Shown here: in pieces, positions 44,107 to 54,745 of the stretch
How positions within the stretch are numbered: position 1 is the first letter of the stretch
Layout of the letters: each line of letters begins with the position of its first letter
Assembly (NCBI GenBank): GCA_029851415.1
Contig: CM056741.1
Location: 83,900,282-83,964,281, forward strand
Reading direction: 5' to 3'
Length of the DNA: 64,000 nt
From: Eretmocerus hayati
Taxonomy: Eukaryota; Arthropoda; Insecta; Hymenoptera; Aphelinidae
The notes under the pieces: model-generated
The model's input: the letters and a program-made list of their open reading frames with translations, nothing else
Database searches by the model: none
What the model was told of the DNA's origin: nothing
Made by a program: the position numbers and the translations under genes

Positions 44107-45514
44107 TGTGACGACATGGGTGATTGCTCTCATTAAGCAATCACCCTGTCGTCGGTTCTGCAAAACCGATCGCCGATGCACACACCTGGAGGAATGCATC
44201 GCGCGATCACGTTTTGCCGAACTTTGCACTTTGTGTCTGTACACGGCGCGCATCGAGCCGAGGATATATAATAGGGTGGGCCGAAAAACAACTTTTCTTC
44301 GATATCGATACGCTTGGGGTCGGAAAAGTTGGGTTTCAACTAGTACATTTGGAAATTTCTTCGCTGGGCACTGGGAAACCACATTTTCAGTTGCAGCAAG
44401 AGCCGTGAAGATTTTTTCCAAATTAATACAGATTCAAATGGGAAAATACCTTTTTTGCTCATTTTTTCTTCACTATTTAGCACGTATTTCTGACGCATCT
44501 TGACATTTTTCGACGTAACTTAGCTCATTTTAAAGCTTGTTTCAAAACCTACAAAATGAGCTAAAGTACGTCCAATTTCGACTAATCCAAGCCAATCTAT
44601 CTCAACTTTCCCAAGAAGTGATCATTATTAAAAATCCCAAAAATAGGGCGATTCTCCTTTCAAACTTTGCTTGTATTTCCGGTGCATCTGAACATTTTTG
44701 AACGTACTTTAGCTCATTTTGAAGCTTGTTCCGAAACCTACAAAATGAGCTAAGGTACGTCCAATTTCGACTAACTCGAGCTAATCTATCTCAATTTTTC
44801 TATATAGTGATTAGTTTTGAAAAATCCGAAAATAAGCGACTTCCCCCTCCCGCCTCACTCCTTTCAAAACTCGAAATGGAAAAGTTGAGATAGATTGGCT
44901 CGGGTTAGTCGAAATCGGACATAATTCAGCTCATTCTGTAGGTTTTGGAACAAGCTTCAAAATGAGCCAAAGTACGTTGAAAAATGTTCAGATGCACCAG
45001 AAATACAAGCAAAGTTTGAAGGGAGAATCGCCCTATTTTTGGGATTTTTAATAATGATTACTTCTTGGGAAAGTTGAGATAGATTGGCTTGGACTAGTCG
45101 AAATTGGACGTACTTCAGCTCATTTTGTAGGTTTTGGAACAAGCTTCAGAATGAGCTAAGTGACGTCGAAAAATGTCAAGATGCGTCAGGAATACGTGCT
45201 AAATAGTGAAGAAAAAATGAGCAAAAAAGGTACTTTCCCATTTAAACCTGTGTTGATTTGGAAAAAAACTTCACGGCTCTCGCTGCAACTGAAGATGTGG
45301 TTTTCCAGCGCCCAGCGAAGGAATTCCCACATGTACTAGTTGAAACCCAACTTTTCCGACCCCAAGCGTATCGATATCGAAGAAAAGTTGTTTTTCGGCC
45401 CACCCTAATATATAATCCTCGACTCGCGCGCGCCGCGTCAGACCGCTCATCCACTCTTTACCTCAAATACACAGCATATCTGTATTCATAGTCCACCTCA
45501 TTTCAATGTATATA

Positions 45515-45560
<46 letters not shown>

Positions 45561-45593
45561 AGTCTTTCTCTGTCGCCGACACCCCACGTAACA
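44107..45593 (+). repeat. E1 3' LTR, split by a hAT-like insertion
   Basis: 44107-44271 and 45408-45593 match the 5' LTR (9901-10239), including the terminal hairpin, the TATA region and the TA microsatellite (about 45511-45557). They are separated by a 1136-bp insertion inside the TATA box. The end CCCACGTAACA is followed by CTAT and the satellite. Confidence 0.9.
44272..45407. mobile_element. hAT-like foldback/MITE, 1136 bp
   Basis: It starts TAGGGTGGGCCGAAAAACAA and ends with the inverse, and ATATATAA flanks both ends as an 8-bp target duplication (44264-44271 and 45408-45415). Eight-base duplications and TAGGG/CAGGG ends are typical of hAT elements. Nearly the whole element is two inverted arms of about 560 bp. 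Each arm contains two copies of a ~175-bp subunit, which itself holds TAGCTCATTTT...AAAATGAGCTA palindromes. No transposase frame is seen, so it depends on a transposase elsewhere. Confidence 0.82.
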
Positions 45594-46990
45594 CTATCGA
45601 GTAACAGATATATGCCCGTGATACTAGAAGAATTTGCTGTTCCTCGAGATAATGGATCACAGAGCTTAGGTCTCAAAATCACACGTCCTGGGACATCACC
45701 CGATCCCTAGGCTATTCGCGTGTTGATTCTGAGCCGGCCCTATGCTACTCGGTACTAGGAATCAAATTCTGCTCGTGAAAGTGCCCATAATAGAGATTCG
45801 ACGCTGGAATCTCCTTGCAGTTACCACCCTCTCGTAGATTCACACCCGAAAAGATTCATCGTTCATTGAATTATGGAGGATTGTGATGGCATAGCTAGAA
45901 AATCGTAAATCTCATCCCTAGGATATTGTTCGATATCTCGACCACTGAACAAACTTGGCTTAGGTCCGTGGCATGGATACCGACAAACGGGTGTCATCCC
46001 ACTGCTTGAGATCGTATCAGGCCCGTGGGGATGTCCAGATTAGGAAAGAGAACAAACGGATCTCCTACCCGTCACTATCGAGTAACAGATCGACGCCCGT
46101 GAATCGACTATTCCACGGGATTTTTGATCACATAGCTAAGATCTCAAAATCGCACGTCTTGGGAAATCTAACGGGCCCTCGGCTACTCGATCACATGTCG
46201 GTTCTGGGCCGTTGTAAGGTCACCATGCTTCTCGGTGCACGAGATTAGATTTTGCTTGTGGAGAGAAAAATAGCCAGAATGCAGTCACCAGCCTCTCGTA
46301 GCATCTTGCTCGAAACGACTCGCAGTCGATTCGGTCATCGGAAACTGCGATAACACAACTAGAGGATCAAAGTTTCAATCACTGGGATATTGCGCGGTGT
46401 TTCCTTCTACATAAACAGTCGGCTTAAGCTCGTGGTATGAGGACGAGATAGCGTTAGTCTTGCCACCGCTTGAGAACAGATACAATCCGGGGGAATTCCT
46501 AGAATCGGCGAGACACGCTCGAATCTTCTACTTGCTACTATTGAATTCTAGTTCCACGCCCGTCAATCAATGGGAATCGACTGCTTCTCGAGATTCTTGA
46601 TCACGGAGCTAAGATTTCAGGATCACACTCCCGAAGACATCACCAAACCCCGCTGTTATAAAATGACACTGTGGTCGCTATCGTCATATAGGAGCCATGC
46701 TCATCACAAGATGAGATGAGATTCTGCCTGTAAAATTGGCGAGAAAGGGGATTCAGTTTACGAATTTTTATGCAGTCACCACCCTTTCACAGGTTCGCGC
46801 CTGAAACTTATTCCGGTCGATTCCATCATTGAGAATTGTGATCACTGAGCTAAAGAATCAAAGTTGCCATTAGTAGGATATAGCTCGATCACTGGCTCAA
46901 CAAACACTCTTGGCTTATGCTCGTGGTATGATTCCGGATACCATAATTCTGCCCACAGCAACAGATCAGGTTCCATCTCAGAAAAGTATC
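45594..46990 (-). repeat. ~480-bp satellite, right flank of E1, decaying outward
   Basis: The satellite resumes at the CTAT duplication in the same orientation as before 9900. The first ~650 bp match well. From about 46250 the monomers are strongly diverged, but landmarks such as 'gcagtcaccaccct' (near 46770) and 'cttggcttatgctcgtggtatg' (near 46909) can still be aligned. This looks like the edge of the array. Confidence 0.8.
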
Positions 46991-47033
46991 ATTTTCCAGA
47001 AACCGCATCAAAAACACCATCACAGCCGACACA

Positions 47034-47605
47034 CGGCTCTGAGGCAGGATAATGTGAGATTCGTATCCAGCGGTTTCAAAACATCAAAGGCCCTACCCGA
47101 ATGTTGCATCTTGGTGTAGTTGGAAAAATCGTCTCCTCTCTTACAGCTACCCATGCAAAACGATTCAGGTGCTGAATGATTTCAAAATCGAGCTAAGCGA
47201 CTCCAAGGTACCCCAAAAACGCCCTTGCTCAACACGCTAATTCCAATCACTGTCAATTCGCGCTTCCGGTGCCCCCCCCCTCCCGAGACGATTTGAGGGC
47301 TAGAGGTCTCAAATTCGTTCTTAGCGATTACAATGGATCCCAAACACACCTTTCACTCAACTCTCGAGATTCGATGAGGGCCAATTCGCGACTCCGTCCT
47401 CGCAACTGCCCACGAAGCACGATTCGGAGGCTGGCTGATCTCAAATTCGTACTTGGCGACTCCAAAGTACCAAAGCAAAACCCTTATTCAAGTCTCGAGT
47501 TGCAATATTCGGTCAATTTGCACCTCTACCCCTGCAACCGCCCACGCGACACGATTAGGGAGCAGGGCGATGTCGTTTTATTGTTCAGCGATCACGAATG
47601 ACCTC
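47034..47605. repeat. ~131-bp degenerate tandem repeat, about four copies
   Basis: Units begin 'gattcagg', 'gatttgag', 'gattcgga' and 'gattaggg' at 47162, 47290, 47421 and 47553, with a more decayed unit before them. Shared words are 'ctcaaattcgt', 'agcgactccaa' and 'cccacg.(a/g)cacgatt'. The period is 128-132 bp. It is distinct from the 480-bp satellite. Confidence 0.75.
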
Positions 47606-47782
47606 GAAAATATCCTCCACTCGACAAACAGAGATCAAGTTGAAAATGTATGCTTCGCATGTTTATACCAATTTTTTTCATCACTATTTTGCATATTGAA
47701 TGATGATATGTTATAAGACATATGCAGGGATCTTCTTGAGACGAGTTAGAACGCTTGACGTGATTTTCACGTGTATAAAACA
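47606..47782. other. short unassigned stretch
   Basis: Unique-looking sequence between the 131-bp array and the next transposon; nothing recognisable. Confidence 0.4.
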
Positions 47783-48396
47783 TACACTGTAGAAAATTTT
47801 TCCGAAAAACTTCAACCAGCTGCTTGAATGGAAATTTCAACCAGTCCGGTTGAAAATTCAACCAGTTTGGTTGAATATTCAACCAAAGTGGATTATCACA
47901 ATTTGTCCGTGCGGTTCCTGCATATCAGGTTGCCTACGTGTGGGGGGTAGAATATGATGAAGGGTCATATCGATGGATAAGGATGGATGGAGGGGTGGAC
48001 TGATGGATGATGGATCGATGGTCGATGGATGGATGATGGATTGGGTCGACGAATGGATCGAAGGGTGGATGGTGGGTGGACGGATGGATGTATGGATGAA
48101 GTGATGGATGGTGGGTGAATGGATGGATGAATGGTTTATATGTCCAACCATCCATCCGTCCATCAACCATCCATCTATCCATCCATTCACCCATCCATCC
48201 ACCCATCGCCCATTCACCCATCTGTTCATCTATCCATCCATTCGCCCATCCACCCATCTACCCATCCATCACGTCATATGATGACTTGGATGAGAATGCA
48301 ACCAGTTAGTTGAATGAAAAATTCAACCAATTGGTTGAATATTCAAATAGCGGGTTGAAATGCTGCTTGAAAATTCAACCAATATCTTACAGCGTA
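47783..48396. mobile_element. TA-flanked MITE-like element carrying a GGAT/ATCC array
   Basis: The ends TACACTGTAGAAAAT and, in reverse complement, TACGCTGTAAGATAT match over about 15 bases, and both lie at TA, consistent with a TA target duplication. Just inside both ends, TTCAACC and GGTTGAA words are repeated. The centre holds a large tetranucleotide array. There is no transposase. A Tc1/mariner-type MITE is plausible but unproven. Confidence 0.55.
47976..48275. repeat. inverted tetranucleotide microsatellite (GGAT then ATCC)
   Basis: About 155 bases of GGAT-rich repeat (47976-48131) are followed, after a short centre (TTTATATGTCCAA), by about 125 bases of the complementary ATCC repeat (48150-48275). 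The two halves can pair as a long hairpin. Open frames rich in W, M, D, G or S, I, H, P here are products of the repeat. Confidence 0.9.
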
Positions 48397-48855
48397 GGAA
48401 ATGTAATACATGGACCTGACATTTGCGGTTTTTGATGTTTTATTATCTAGCGAGAAATCTTGACGCTATAGGACCATATGACCCTGAAATTCGTGTTAAG
48501 ATGGTTGATATGAGTCGGAAATACTTGCTCTGGAACGAATAATTTGATTTCTCCGTCTGAATCGTGGTATTGGGTAGCCCAGAGAACAGTTTTTGAGTAC
48601 ATGCACATAACATACATGGCCTTGACATTTCGCCCCAAAAATCGATCGATGAAAGTAGATCAAATTGAGTTGTCACGATCGAAAAGGTATAATCAAAATT
48701 ACAACGTTTCAAGCAACCCGATGCTGGTGAAAGATTGATTTGATACTCGGCTTGTTATATCTTATGGTTATCATTCGATAAGGGATTAATATTCTGACTA
48801 GCTTCTTATTGATTGATCTTAGAGATCCAAAGAATGAATAATCTGCAAGAACCAT
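48397..48855. other. unassigned
   Basis: No coding frame with a motif and no clear repeat. Two loosely similar words ('catggacctgacatttgcgg' near 48411 and 'catggccttgacatttcgcc' near 48615) may be decayed duplicates. Confidence 0.35.
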
Positions 48856-48935
48856 TATACACTACCGGTCAAAAGTCTCAATTCACCAACAGATGAAACT
48901 GATGTGATTGTCAGGGTTCGATCACTCAGAACCTA
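48856..48935 (+). mobile_element. Tc1/mariner-like terminal repeat fragment
   Basis: TACACTACCGGTCAAAAGT resembles ends seen in Tc1-like insect elements and matches, in inverse, the end near 57345. No partner end or transposase is recognised nearby. Confidence 0.4.
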
Positions 48936-49900
48936 TTGACACGTTCACTGCGAAGGCGAAATCACGAAACCGGTCTAGATTGCAAGGTAATACAAATGTG
49001 CGTTTCAGCACTTTCGAGAGCCAAACCCTTTGGAAGATCATCAGTTTGGCTTCTATTATTTTTGTGGGCCCCACCGCACACAGAGTTGGCAACCATCTTT
49101 CTGTGCGGCGAGCCCCACCGGTGGGGCCGAAAAATTTTCCTCTGATATGAAGAATATTGATAAGGATGATAAGTAGTATCAATGAAATCAACAAAATTCA
49201 ATGTTATGAGCCTCCAAGAAAACTTGTGCTCCAATATTTATTCCACGAAGAGAAGAATATTTGATCATGGTTTCAGCGTGCTTCAGCATTGCTGAGCCTG
49301 ATCTTGGACTGCGGTTCTTTGGCGTTTTTGAAAACGTTTCGAGCATGAGAAGTGATGGATTCAATCCGATCATCTTTTTCCATATCTTATATGCCGAGAG
49401 TTGTACAATACATGACAACACACATACGATGGAGCAAAGGCTGTGCTTGAAAGAACCCACGTTTTTTGATTCAGCGGAAACTTTTTTCCGCGCGTAAATG
49501 GAAGATTATTCGAGCGGGGTTCGATAAGTTCCAACGTGTTCCGGCTCTGTTTGTTGATCTTGAAATAAGCTTTCAAATGAGCTGAGGTAATGTTGGAAAT
49601 TAACGAATCTAAAGTAAGTAGTCTGCCGATAATCGCTTCAAATTATGTAATTAATGAATGGATTGCATGAAAAACGAAAATCCGGGAAAACTCAGCGAAA
49701 TCGAGTCCAATACCGAAACTGCTGTTTTCACATATTCATTATAAAATGAGAACCACCAGGACATAAGCCATTGGATATGTCTCTGCTGTAGGACGTGAGC
49801 TGAAACTCAATGAAAAGTGGTCCCCATCAGTGAGGCCCAACGCACTCAGGGAAGGACGCGAGAGCCCCACCCGTGGGGCCCATCGCAGTGAACGTGTTAA
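48936..49900. mobile_element. piggyBac-like MITE (TTAA-type, about 965 bp)
   Basis: The inverted ends CACGTTCACTGCGA (48940-48953) and TCGCAGTGAACGTG (49883-49896) are flanked by TTGA (48936-48939) and TTAA (49897-49900). TTAA is the piggyBac target, and the left copy would have one substitution. Both sides carry subterminal GC palindromes such as GCCCCACCGGTGGGGC (about 49112) and GCCCCACCCGTGGGGC (about 49864). There is no transposase frame. Confidence 0.6.
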
Positions 49901-50373
49901 TCACAGAGAGCTGTCAATCGTGGCATTTTGTAGAAGATTGTTGGCACTTTCGAAGATATTCTTCGTATTCTCTGTCTCGCGTATCATATCGGAAATGCAC
50001 AAGTCAGAAAAATGATTTCCTAAGCAATTTTCCAGCAAAATTACAAACGCCTCCTTGTCGTGAAGAGATTGTTGAATCGCCATGAAACCAATGACAACTT
50101 CAAGTCAATGAAAAAGCGTTCAGAATCTTTTTTTGAACGTCTCTCAAGATGATTCTGGTTCCAAGATCTGACTGATTAACTGAAGAAGGTTTTCTCTAAA
50201 GAAAAATTATGTGCGTCCGGAGAACGCGCGCTTGATGACGAAGTCATAGAAGTTTGTTCAACACGAGGTTCAAGAAAACTACCATTCAACTGAATTTCAG
50301 AATTTCTTTTGATACGTAATTCATCTCCCCGTTTAATTGGGAGAAAAATGATTGAGCCGTTCAGAGTCAAGGT
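49901..50373. other. unassigned
   Basis: No motif-bearing frame or repeat seen. Confidence 0.35.
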
Positions 50374-50441
50374 GGAATACAGAGAATTTTCTTTAGATAT
50401 TTACACGTGTTAATATCCAAGAAAATTCTCTCTATTCTACA
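50374..50441. repeat. inverted repeat / hairpin
   Basis: AATACAGAGAATTTTCTT...GATATT pairs with AATATC...AAGAAAATTCTCT, arms of about 27 bases around TACACGTGTT. It may be a transposon relic or a small-RNA hairpin. Confidence 0.6.
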
Positions 50442-52312
50442 ACGCACATACACTGCAAGTGTTCCGAAGATTGTTCCCACTAGTGGGGCCCACGATTTTT
50501 CAAATCTCCATTTTCAACGACTCCCATTTGCTTGAAAAGTATTTTTATTCATCACCCTTCATGGCGATTTATTTTGCCAAGAATATGGATGATGTGTGAT
50601 AGAAGAATTCACCTCCGCGCAGACAAGTTTTTTAAAACACGGTAGCCTGGTTCATGACTCAAATAAAAGTCCGAAAAGTTGCTCGTATTAACAGGTTAAT
50701 CCTACCACATTTTGTCTTGATTACTAAGCAGCCTGTACGATTAGAATCACAATCAGAAATTGCGTAATCATTTGCACTCAGATTCCAGTATTTTGATGGA
50801 GAAATGAATCTTCCCCCCCTCCCTCCATATTTTTCTCAAAAATGTAACTTGGCGAGTATGACTATCCTTTCCCCCTTCATTTTTATCTGGAATCAAAGTA
50901 TCGATTTCAACTCTTGAGAGTCATGGGATCATGAAAAGTGTGTCGAGTGTTTTTGTAGACAAACCTCTTCGTGAAACAAACGGAAAAGGACTGGTGGCAG
51001 CACGTTTTGACTATCTCTTCAATTTTGCTTCAACTAGACTTACCACCCACTCATCTGGTTCACTCAATAGATTGAAAATGATGATCAATGTAAATTGATG
51101 AAAAGGAGACAAAAACATTGATCATTTCGAATTTGTATTCCCTGTAAGATTGATTTGACGCTGACCAAATTCTAAATCTTTTAAATGTAACTGAAGGTCA
51201 TTCTTGACGTTGTTTGACATAAAATATTGTTCTCACTGTTTTACAGTGAGAATAATATTTATTTCGGCTCCTTGGCCCGTCATTTCCAAATCACTAGCAC
51301 AAAATAAATTTTTACTTAAAAGTTTTACAATGACGGTTGGCATTCAAATTTTGCCACTTTTTGCTGTGCCTCTAATACTTACTGAAATCCGCAAGTCGCA
51401 AGCATTACGGGTTCACAGCTCAGGACAGAGTGTCTAATATTCTGACTCCCATGCACCCGTGCAGATAAAATATGTGAGATGCATTGGTAGTTGGTTGGTA
51501 TTCGTATTTATTAGTGTGATGCAACGTGCTGCGCGTGCCGCAAATATATATATATATATATACTATGACATACTATAGCATGCCCCGGGCGTGCGTCGTT
51601 CAGCCATAGCGAAGCGCAACTCAACGCGCGATAAGATGACTTCGTCATCAAGAATATCTCGATAATTCAAAAAAGATGGGACGGCCCACCCTGGGGCAAT
51701 TGACCCTCATTTCTACTAGAATTTGTCTACATAGAGATAGCCATCAGAATTGGAGACTATTCATCGTAAACTGGGCCATTGCTCAATTGTTGGATAATCG
51801 TGAGATTTCTCATGAGGAAATCATACCCACTCGAACAGCCAAATCTCGAAACTAGAACCACTTTGAAAGACGTTTGAGAACGAATTTTGAAAGTCATCTC
51901 ATGGACACAAAGGTGTCATTGAACTCATTGCAATTCGACAATCACTACATAACAACGAGGCGTTTGTACCTTTGCTGAAAAATTGCAAAGGAAGTGATAC
52001 CTCTGACTCGTGGACCTCCGGTATGATACGCGCGACAGAAAATACGAAAAATATGAAAATACAAATAATACATAATAGTAGCATACTGTATATCAACATG
52101 AAACCAAGTCTGATCATTCCTGGGTACATGCAACCCATTACGAATGGGTGAATGGTTCAACATTCGATGCCTTCCCGAATTCCCGGACGGTTTCAATCAA
52201 GATTGTTGCAGTGCCACGGGGTGGAGGTCAGAAAACCGAAGAGAATCTCTTTTGGATAATGTCAATCGGTCAGAAATTCGTGCAGATACGATTTGTGGCC
52301 GGAATCCGTGTT
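50442..52312. other. unassigned intergenic
   Basis: It holds a hairpin at about 51225-51263 (AAATATTGTTCTCACTG / CAGTGAGAATAATATTT, loop TTTTA) and a TA microsatellite at about 51546-51562. Otherwise no coding frame with a motif is visible. Confidence 0.4.
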
Positions 52313-52726
52313 TTATTCTACTGTGCGTCGTTCTGTTAACATCATCTTCGTACTACTCAATTCCCTTCTGCTTCGAAAATAGTCTGAAGAAATTGCTGTG
52401 ATGAGCGACGCTTTGTCAACCTCGAAATCTTTGAATGAGTCTTGGACTCTGACTCCAAGATATACCGTTTCAACCGCGTTCAATGAATTGACTTCATTGA
52501 CTTCTTTGTCAAAATATAGACACCCAAATTCTATACTCGGATCATCTTTAACTAAATCTACATCTCCCACATAATGTCTCCTATCAGACTGTGAACGTCT
52601 ACGATTGCCATTATCATTGCTACCATAACTACTGACCGATTGCACGCAAGATCCGACAGTCGAATAATGCTCAAGTTCCAGATCTCTTCCAGATGGAAGA
52701 ATTCGTTTCTAAAGACAATTCGAGGA
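52313..52726 (-). other. minus-strand open frame, possible downstream exon
   Basis: A reading frame of about 135 codons follows an acceptor-like TTGTCTTTAG ending near 52727. It is rich in S, D and E (SDRRHYVGDVDLVKDDPSIE). No family is recognised. It lies just downstream of the RING-like remnant and might be its next exon, but with the obvious donor and acceptor the two frames do not join. Decayed host gene or chance frame; low confidence. Confidence 0.25.
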
Positions 52727-52746
52727 GACACGTATGTCTGAATCTT

Positions 52747-53233
52747 ACCTCATCATGTTCGAATTCGAAATTATCGTACATTTCCGGTTGGAGTCGCAGA
52801 ATGGGCAATTCATGAAATTATCCTTCCTCGATCGGTGAAATGCGGCCATCCAAGTGTGAAGGCACTCATCGGAGTGGCACTTGGTCAGAGTAGTTGAGTG
52901 GATCATACCACATCAGAAACTTTTGGTATGGCGAGACCAACGGAAATGTGAATCCAGAGGAACTGCATGGAACGGAAATCGATAGGAGTGAGACTCTTGG
53001 AAATAATCATCTCCTTCTTGGATGGCAATTTTTTTGAGAACTCGGTTAAACATGAGGAATAGAACGTATCTGTACTCGTTCCCGTTACATGCCACATAAT
53101 CGCACCAGAAACCATTTTGCGAGATTTTCTCCATGAATTGGTTTCCATGAATGATCGACGAGATGAACTCTGCCTCAAATATTTCGATGAGCTCAGAGTA
53201 AGATGGATCCTTCCTCTCCCTACTCAATTTCAC
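52747..53233 (-). pseudogene. RING-finger-like gene remnant
   Basis: On the minus strand a frame runs from about 53233 through SYSELIEIFEAEFISS and a cysteine-containing middle (FWCDYVACNGNEYRY) to a TGA at 52913-52915. In the same frame directly beyond the stop are CGMIH, KCHSDECLHTWMA and NCPFCDSN, resembling the C-terminal half of a RING finger (C-H...C-L-x2-W...C-P-x-C). A splice-donor match (GAG|GTAAGA) lies at about 52744-52750. RING proteins are mostly ubiquitin ligases. The full C/H set is not all visible, and the stop splits it, so I treat it as a remnant or an incompletely modelled exon. Confidence 0.4.
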
Positions 53234-53837
53234 GAAGGTGAAACTAGGTGATCGTGAGGCTTAGAAAAGAGCCAATAATTTCCAGGATATCAAAACTTTG
53301 ATTCTCATATAACATGGTCCAAACTCTTGGAAGGGATGGGATCTAAAAAACCATGTCGAGTATTTTTTGAGCCGATTGGTCTTGATCAATATGATCACTG
53401 ATAAAGACTAGAGCCAGTTTCCTCCAATTAGATCTTTCTATCATGATCTTGGTGGTTTGAGAATTTTTTTACGAGCTCATTGTCGCTGAAATGACCTTCA
53501 GTTTGGGTGAGCTAGAGAGATACAGGGGGAATATCGTAATAGAGAAAATATAAGTGAGTGCAACTTGGTGTTGATGGTTCACGAAAATCTCATATTTTTC
53601 GACTATTTAACGATCCGAATCAACAATTCTATATGATAACATAGAATCGATCGCTGCTATCCGAGAATAACAACAAGACATCGTTTTCCATGAGTTCTGC
53701 TATCCTGAAAACGGCAGTTACTGATACCATCGGCACAAAAGGTCCAAGATTCATAACTTAAATGAATAATAGATGTCTCATCATCAATTTTGGATAGCAA
53801 TGAGTGATTCTATGTTATAGAAGGTAACTAGCGGCGT
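53234..53837. other. unassigned
   Basis: No motif-bearing frame or repeat seen. Confidence 0.35.
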
Positions 53838-54214
53838 TGCCTTGTTCGCTAACGCTCGCTCGGCTTCATTTTATCTAGTCCGATCGATCTTCTTGTAGGA
53901 TATCATGTTCACTGAAAACTAATTCAGAGGCATACTATCAAATGATTCCAGGTGACACCCTCCAAGCTTTCGTAAAAATCCATCCAACATTTGCGGTATC
54001 GGTAGAGTATAGAAGTCAATTGGATGTTGTACTTACTTTATCTTTCCGCGAATGTTGAAATGCTTCGTACGGAAGCTTTGAGGGAAGCACTTGAATTTAT
54101 TTGACAGTGTGCCATTGAATTGGGATTGAGAGAAAATATGGGAACACATCCTAGAAAATCAATCGTACTCAATGGAATGAAGCCGAGTGAGCGGTAGCGA
54201 GCGAGACAATACCG
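53838..54214. mobile_element. small inverted-repeat element
   Basis: The arms GCTAACGCTCGCTCGGCTTCATTT (about 53850-53873) and AATGAAGCCGAGTGAGCGGTAGC (about 54176-54198) are inverse of each other, extended outward by TTGCCTTGTTC / GAGACAATAC. The interior is unique. Probably a MITE. Confidence 0.5.
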
Positions 54215-54642
54215 TAAAACATACCGTCAACCAAGGTTACTTTGAACTGTCCGAATAACTTTGAACGTTTGCTGCACAGTTGCATGCGGTAACACAGTAT
54301 GGAGTAAAAGAATCCCTTCCAGCTGTGTGTCACTGCGGAGCATGTTCTTGGAACAAAAAACTTGAGAAAAAGAACTCTTTCTTTGCTCCAAAATCATGCT
54401 TTCCAGTCACACACATCTGATAAGAATTTCCACATTGGTGCGAACTGTTGTCTACATTTGTGACTATCAACCAAACTAGTACTCGAAACCTTGCTCGTCC
54501 CTACATCCTCAATTCCGAGAATCTAACCCAATGTCCAGAGTTAGAGCGTTCGAATTCCAGATGACAATACTATTATATAATTTTTGATCGTCTGTGCACG
54601 AAGGAAACATTTGCACACTGTTTTTCGCTCCTCATTTCTTCA

Positions 54643-54745
54643 CAGAAAATCAAAAAACATAGTATGATACTCTGGCACAATGGTTTTTGCTTCTTCAGAA
54701 AATCAAAAAACATAGTATGATACTCTGGCACAATGGTTTTGACTA
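54643..54745. repeat. 53-bp tandem duplication
   Basis: CAGAAAATCAAAAAACATAG and the following ~28 bases occur twice with period 53 bp and almost no differences, so this is a recent duplication. Confidence 0.85.

Larger units (their letters stand above)
9901..45593 (+). mobile_element. E1: errantivirus-like Ty3/gypsy retrotransposon (host of three nested insertions)
   Basis: E1 is bounded by matching LTRs (9901-10239 and 44107-45593) and by CTAT duplications. It carries gag, pol and env in the order typical of insect errantiviruses. Removing the three insertions and one copy of each duplication leaves about 13.5 kb. That is long for the group, partly because of a ~2.8-kb region between env and the 3' LTR and the extra pol material. 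All three main genes are interrupted by insertions, stops or frameshifts, so this copy should not be autonomous. It is an old copy compared with the tandem element inside it. Confidence 0.88.

Noticed and set aside
47879..48313. W/M/D/G-rich and H/P/S/I-rich proteins
   Set aside because: Translation of the GGAT/ATCC microsatellite.
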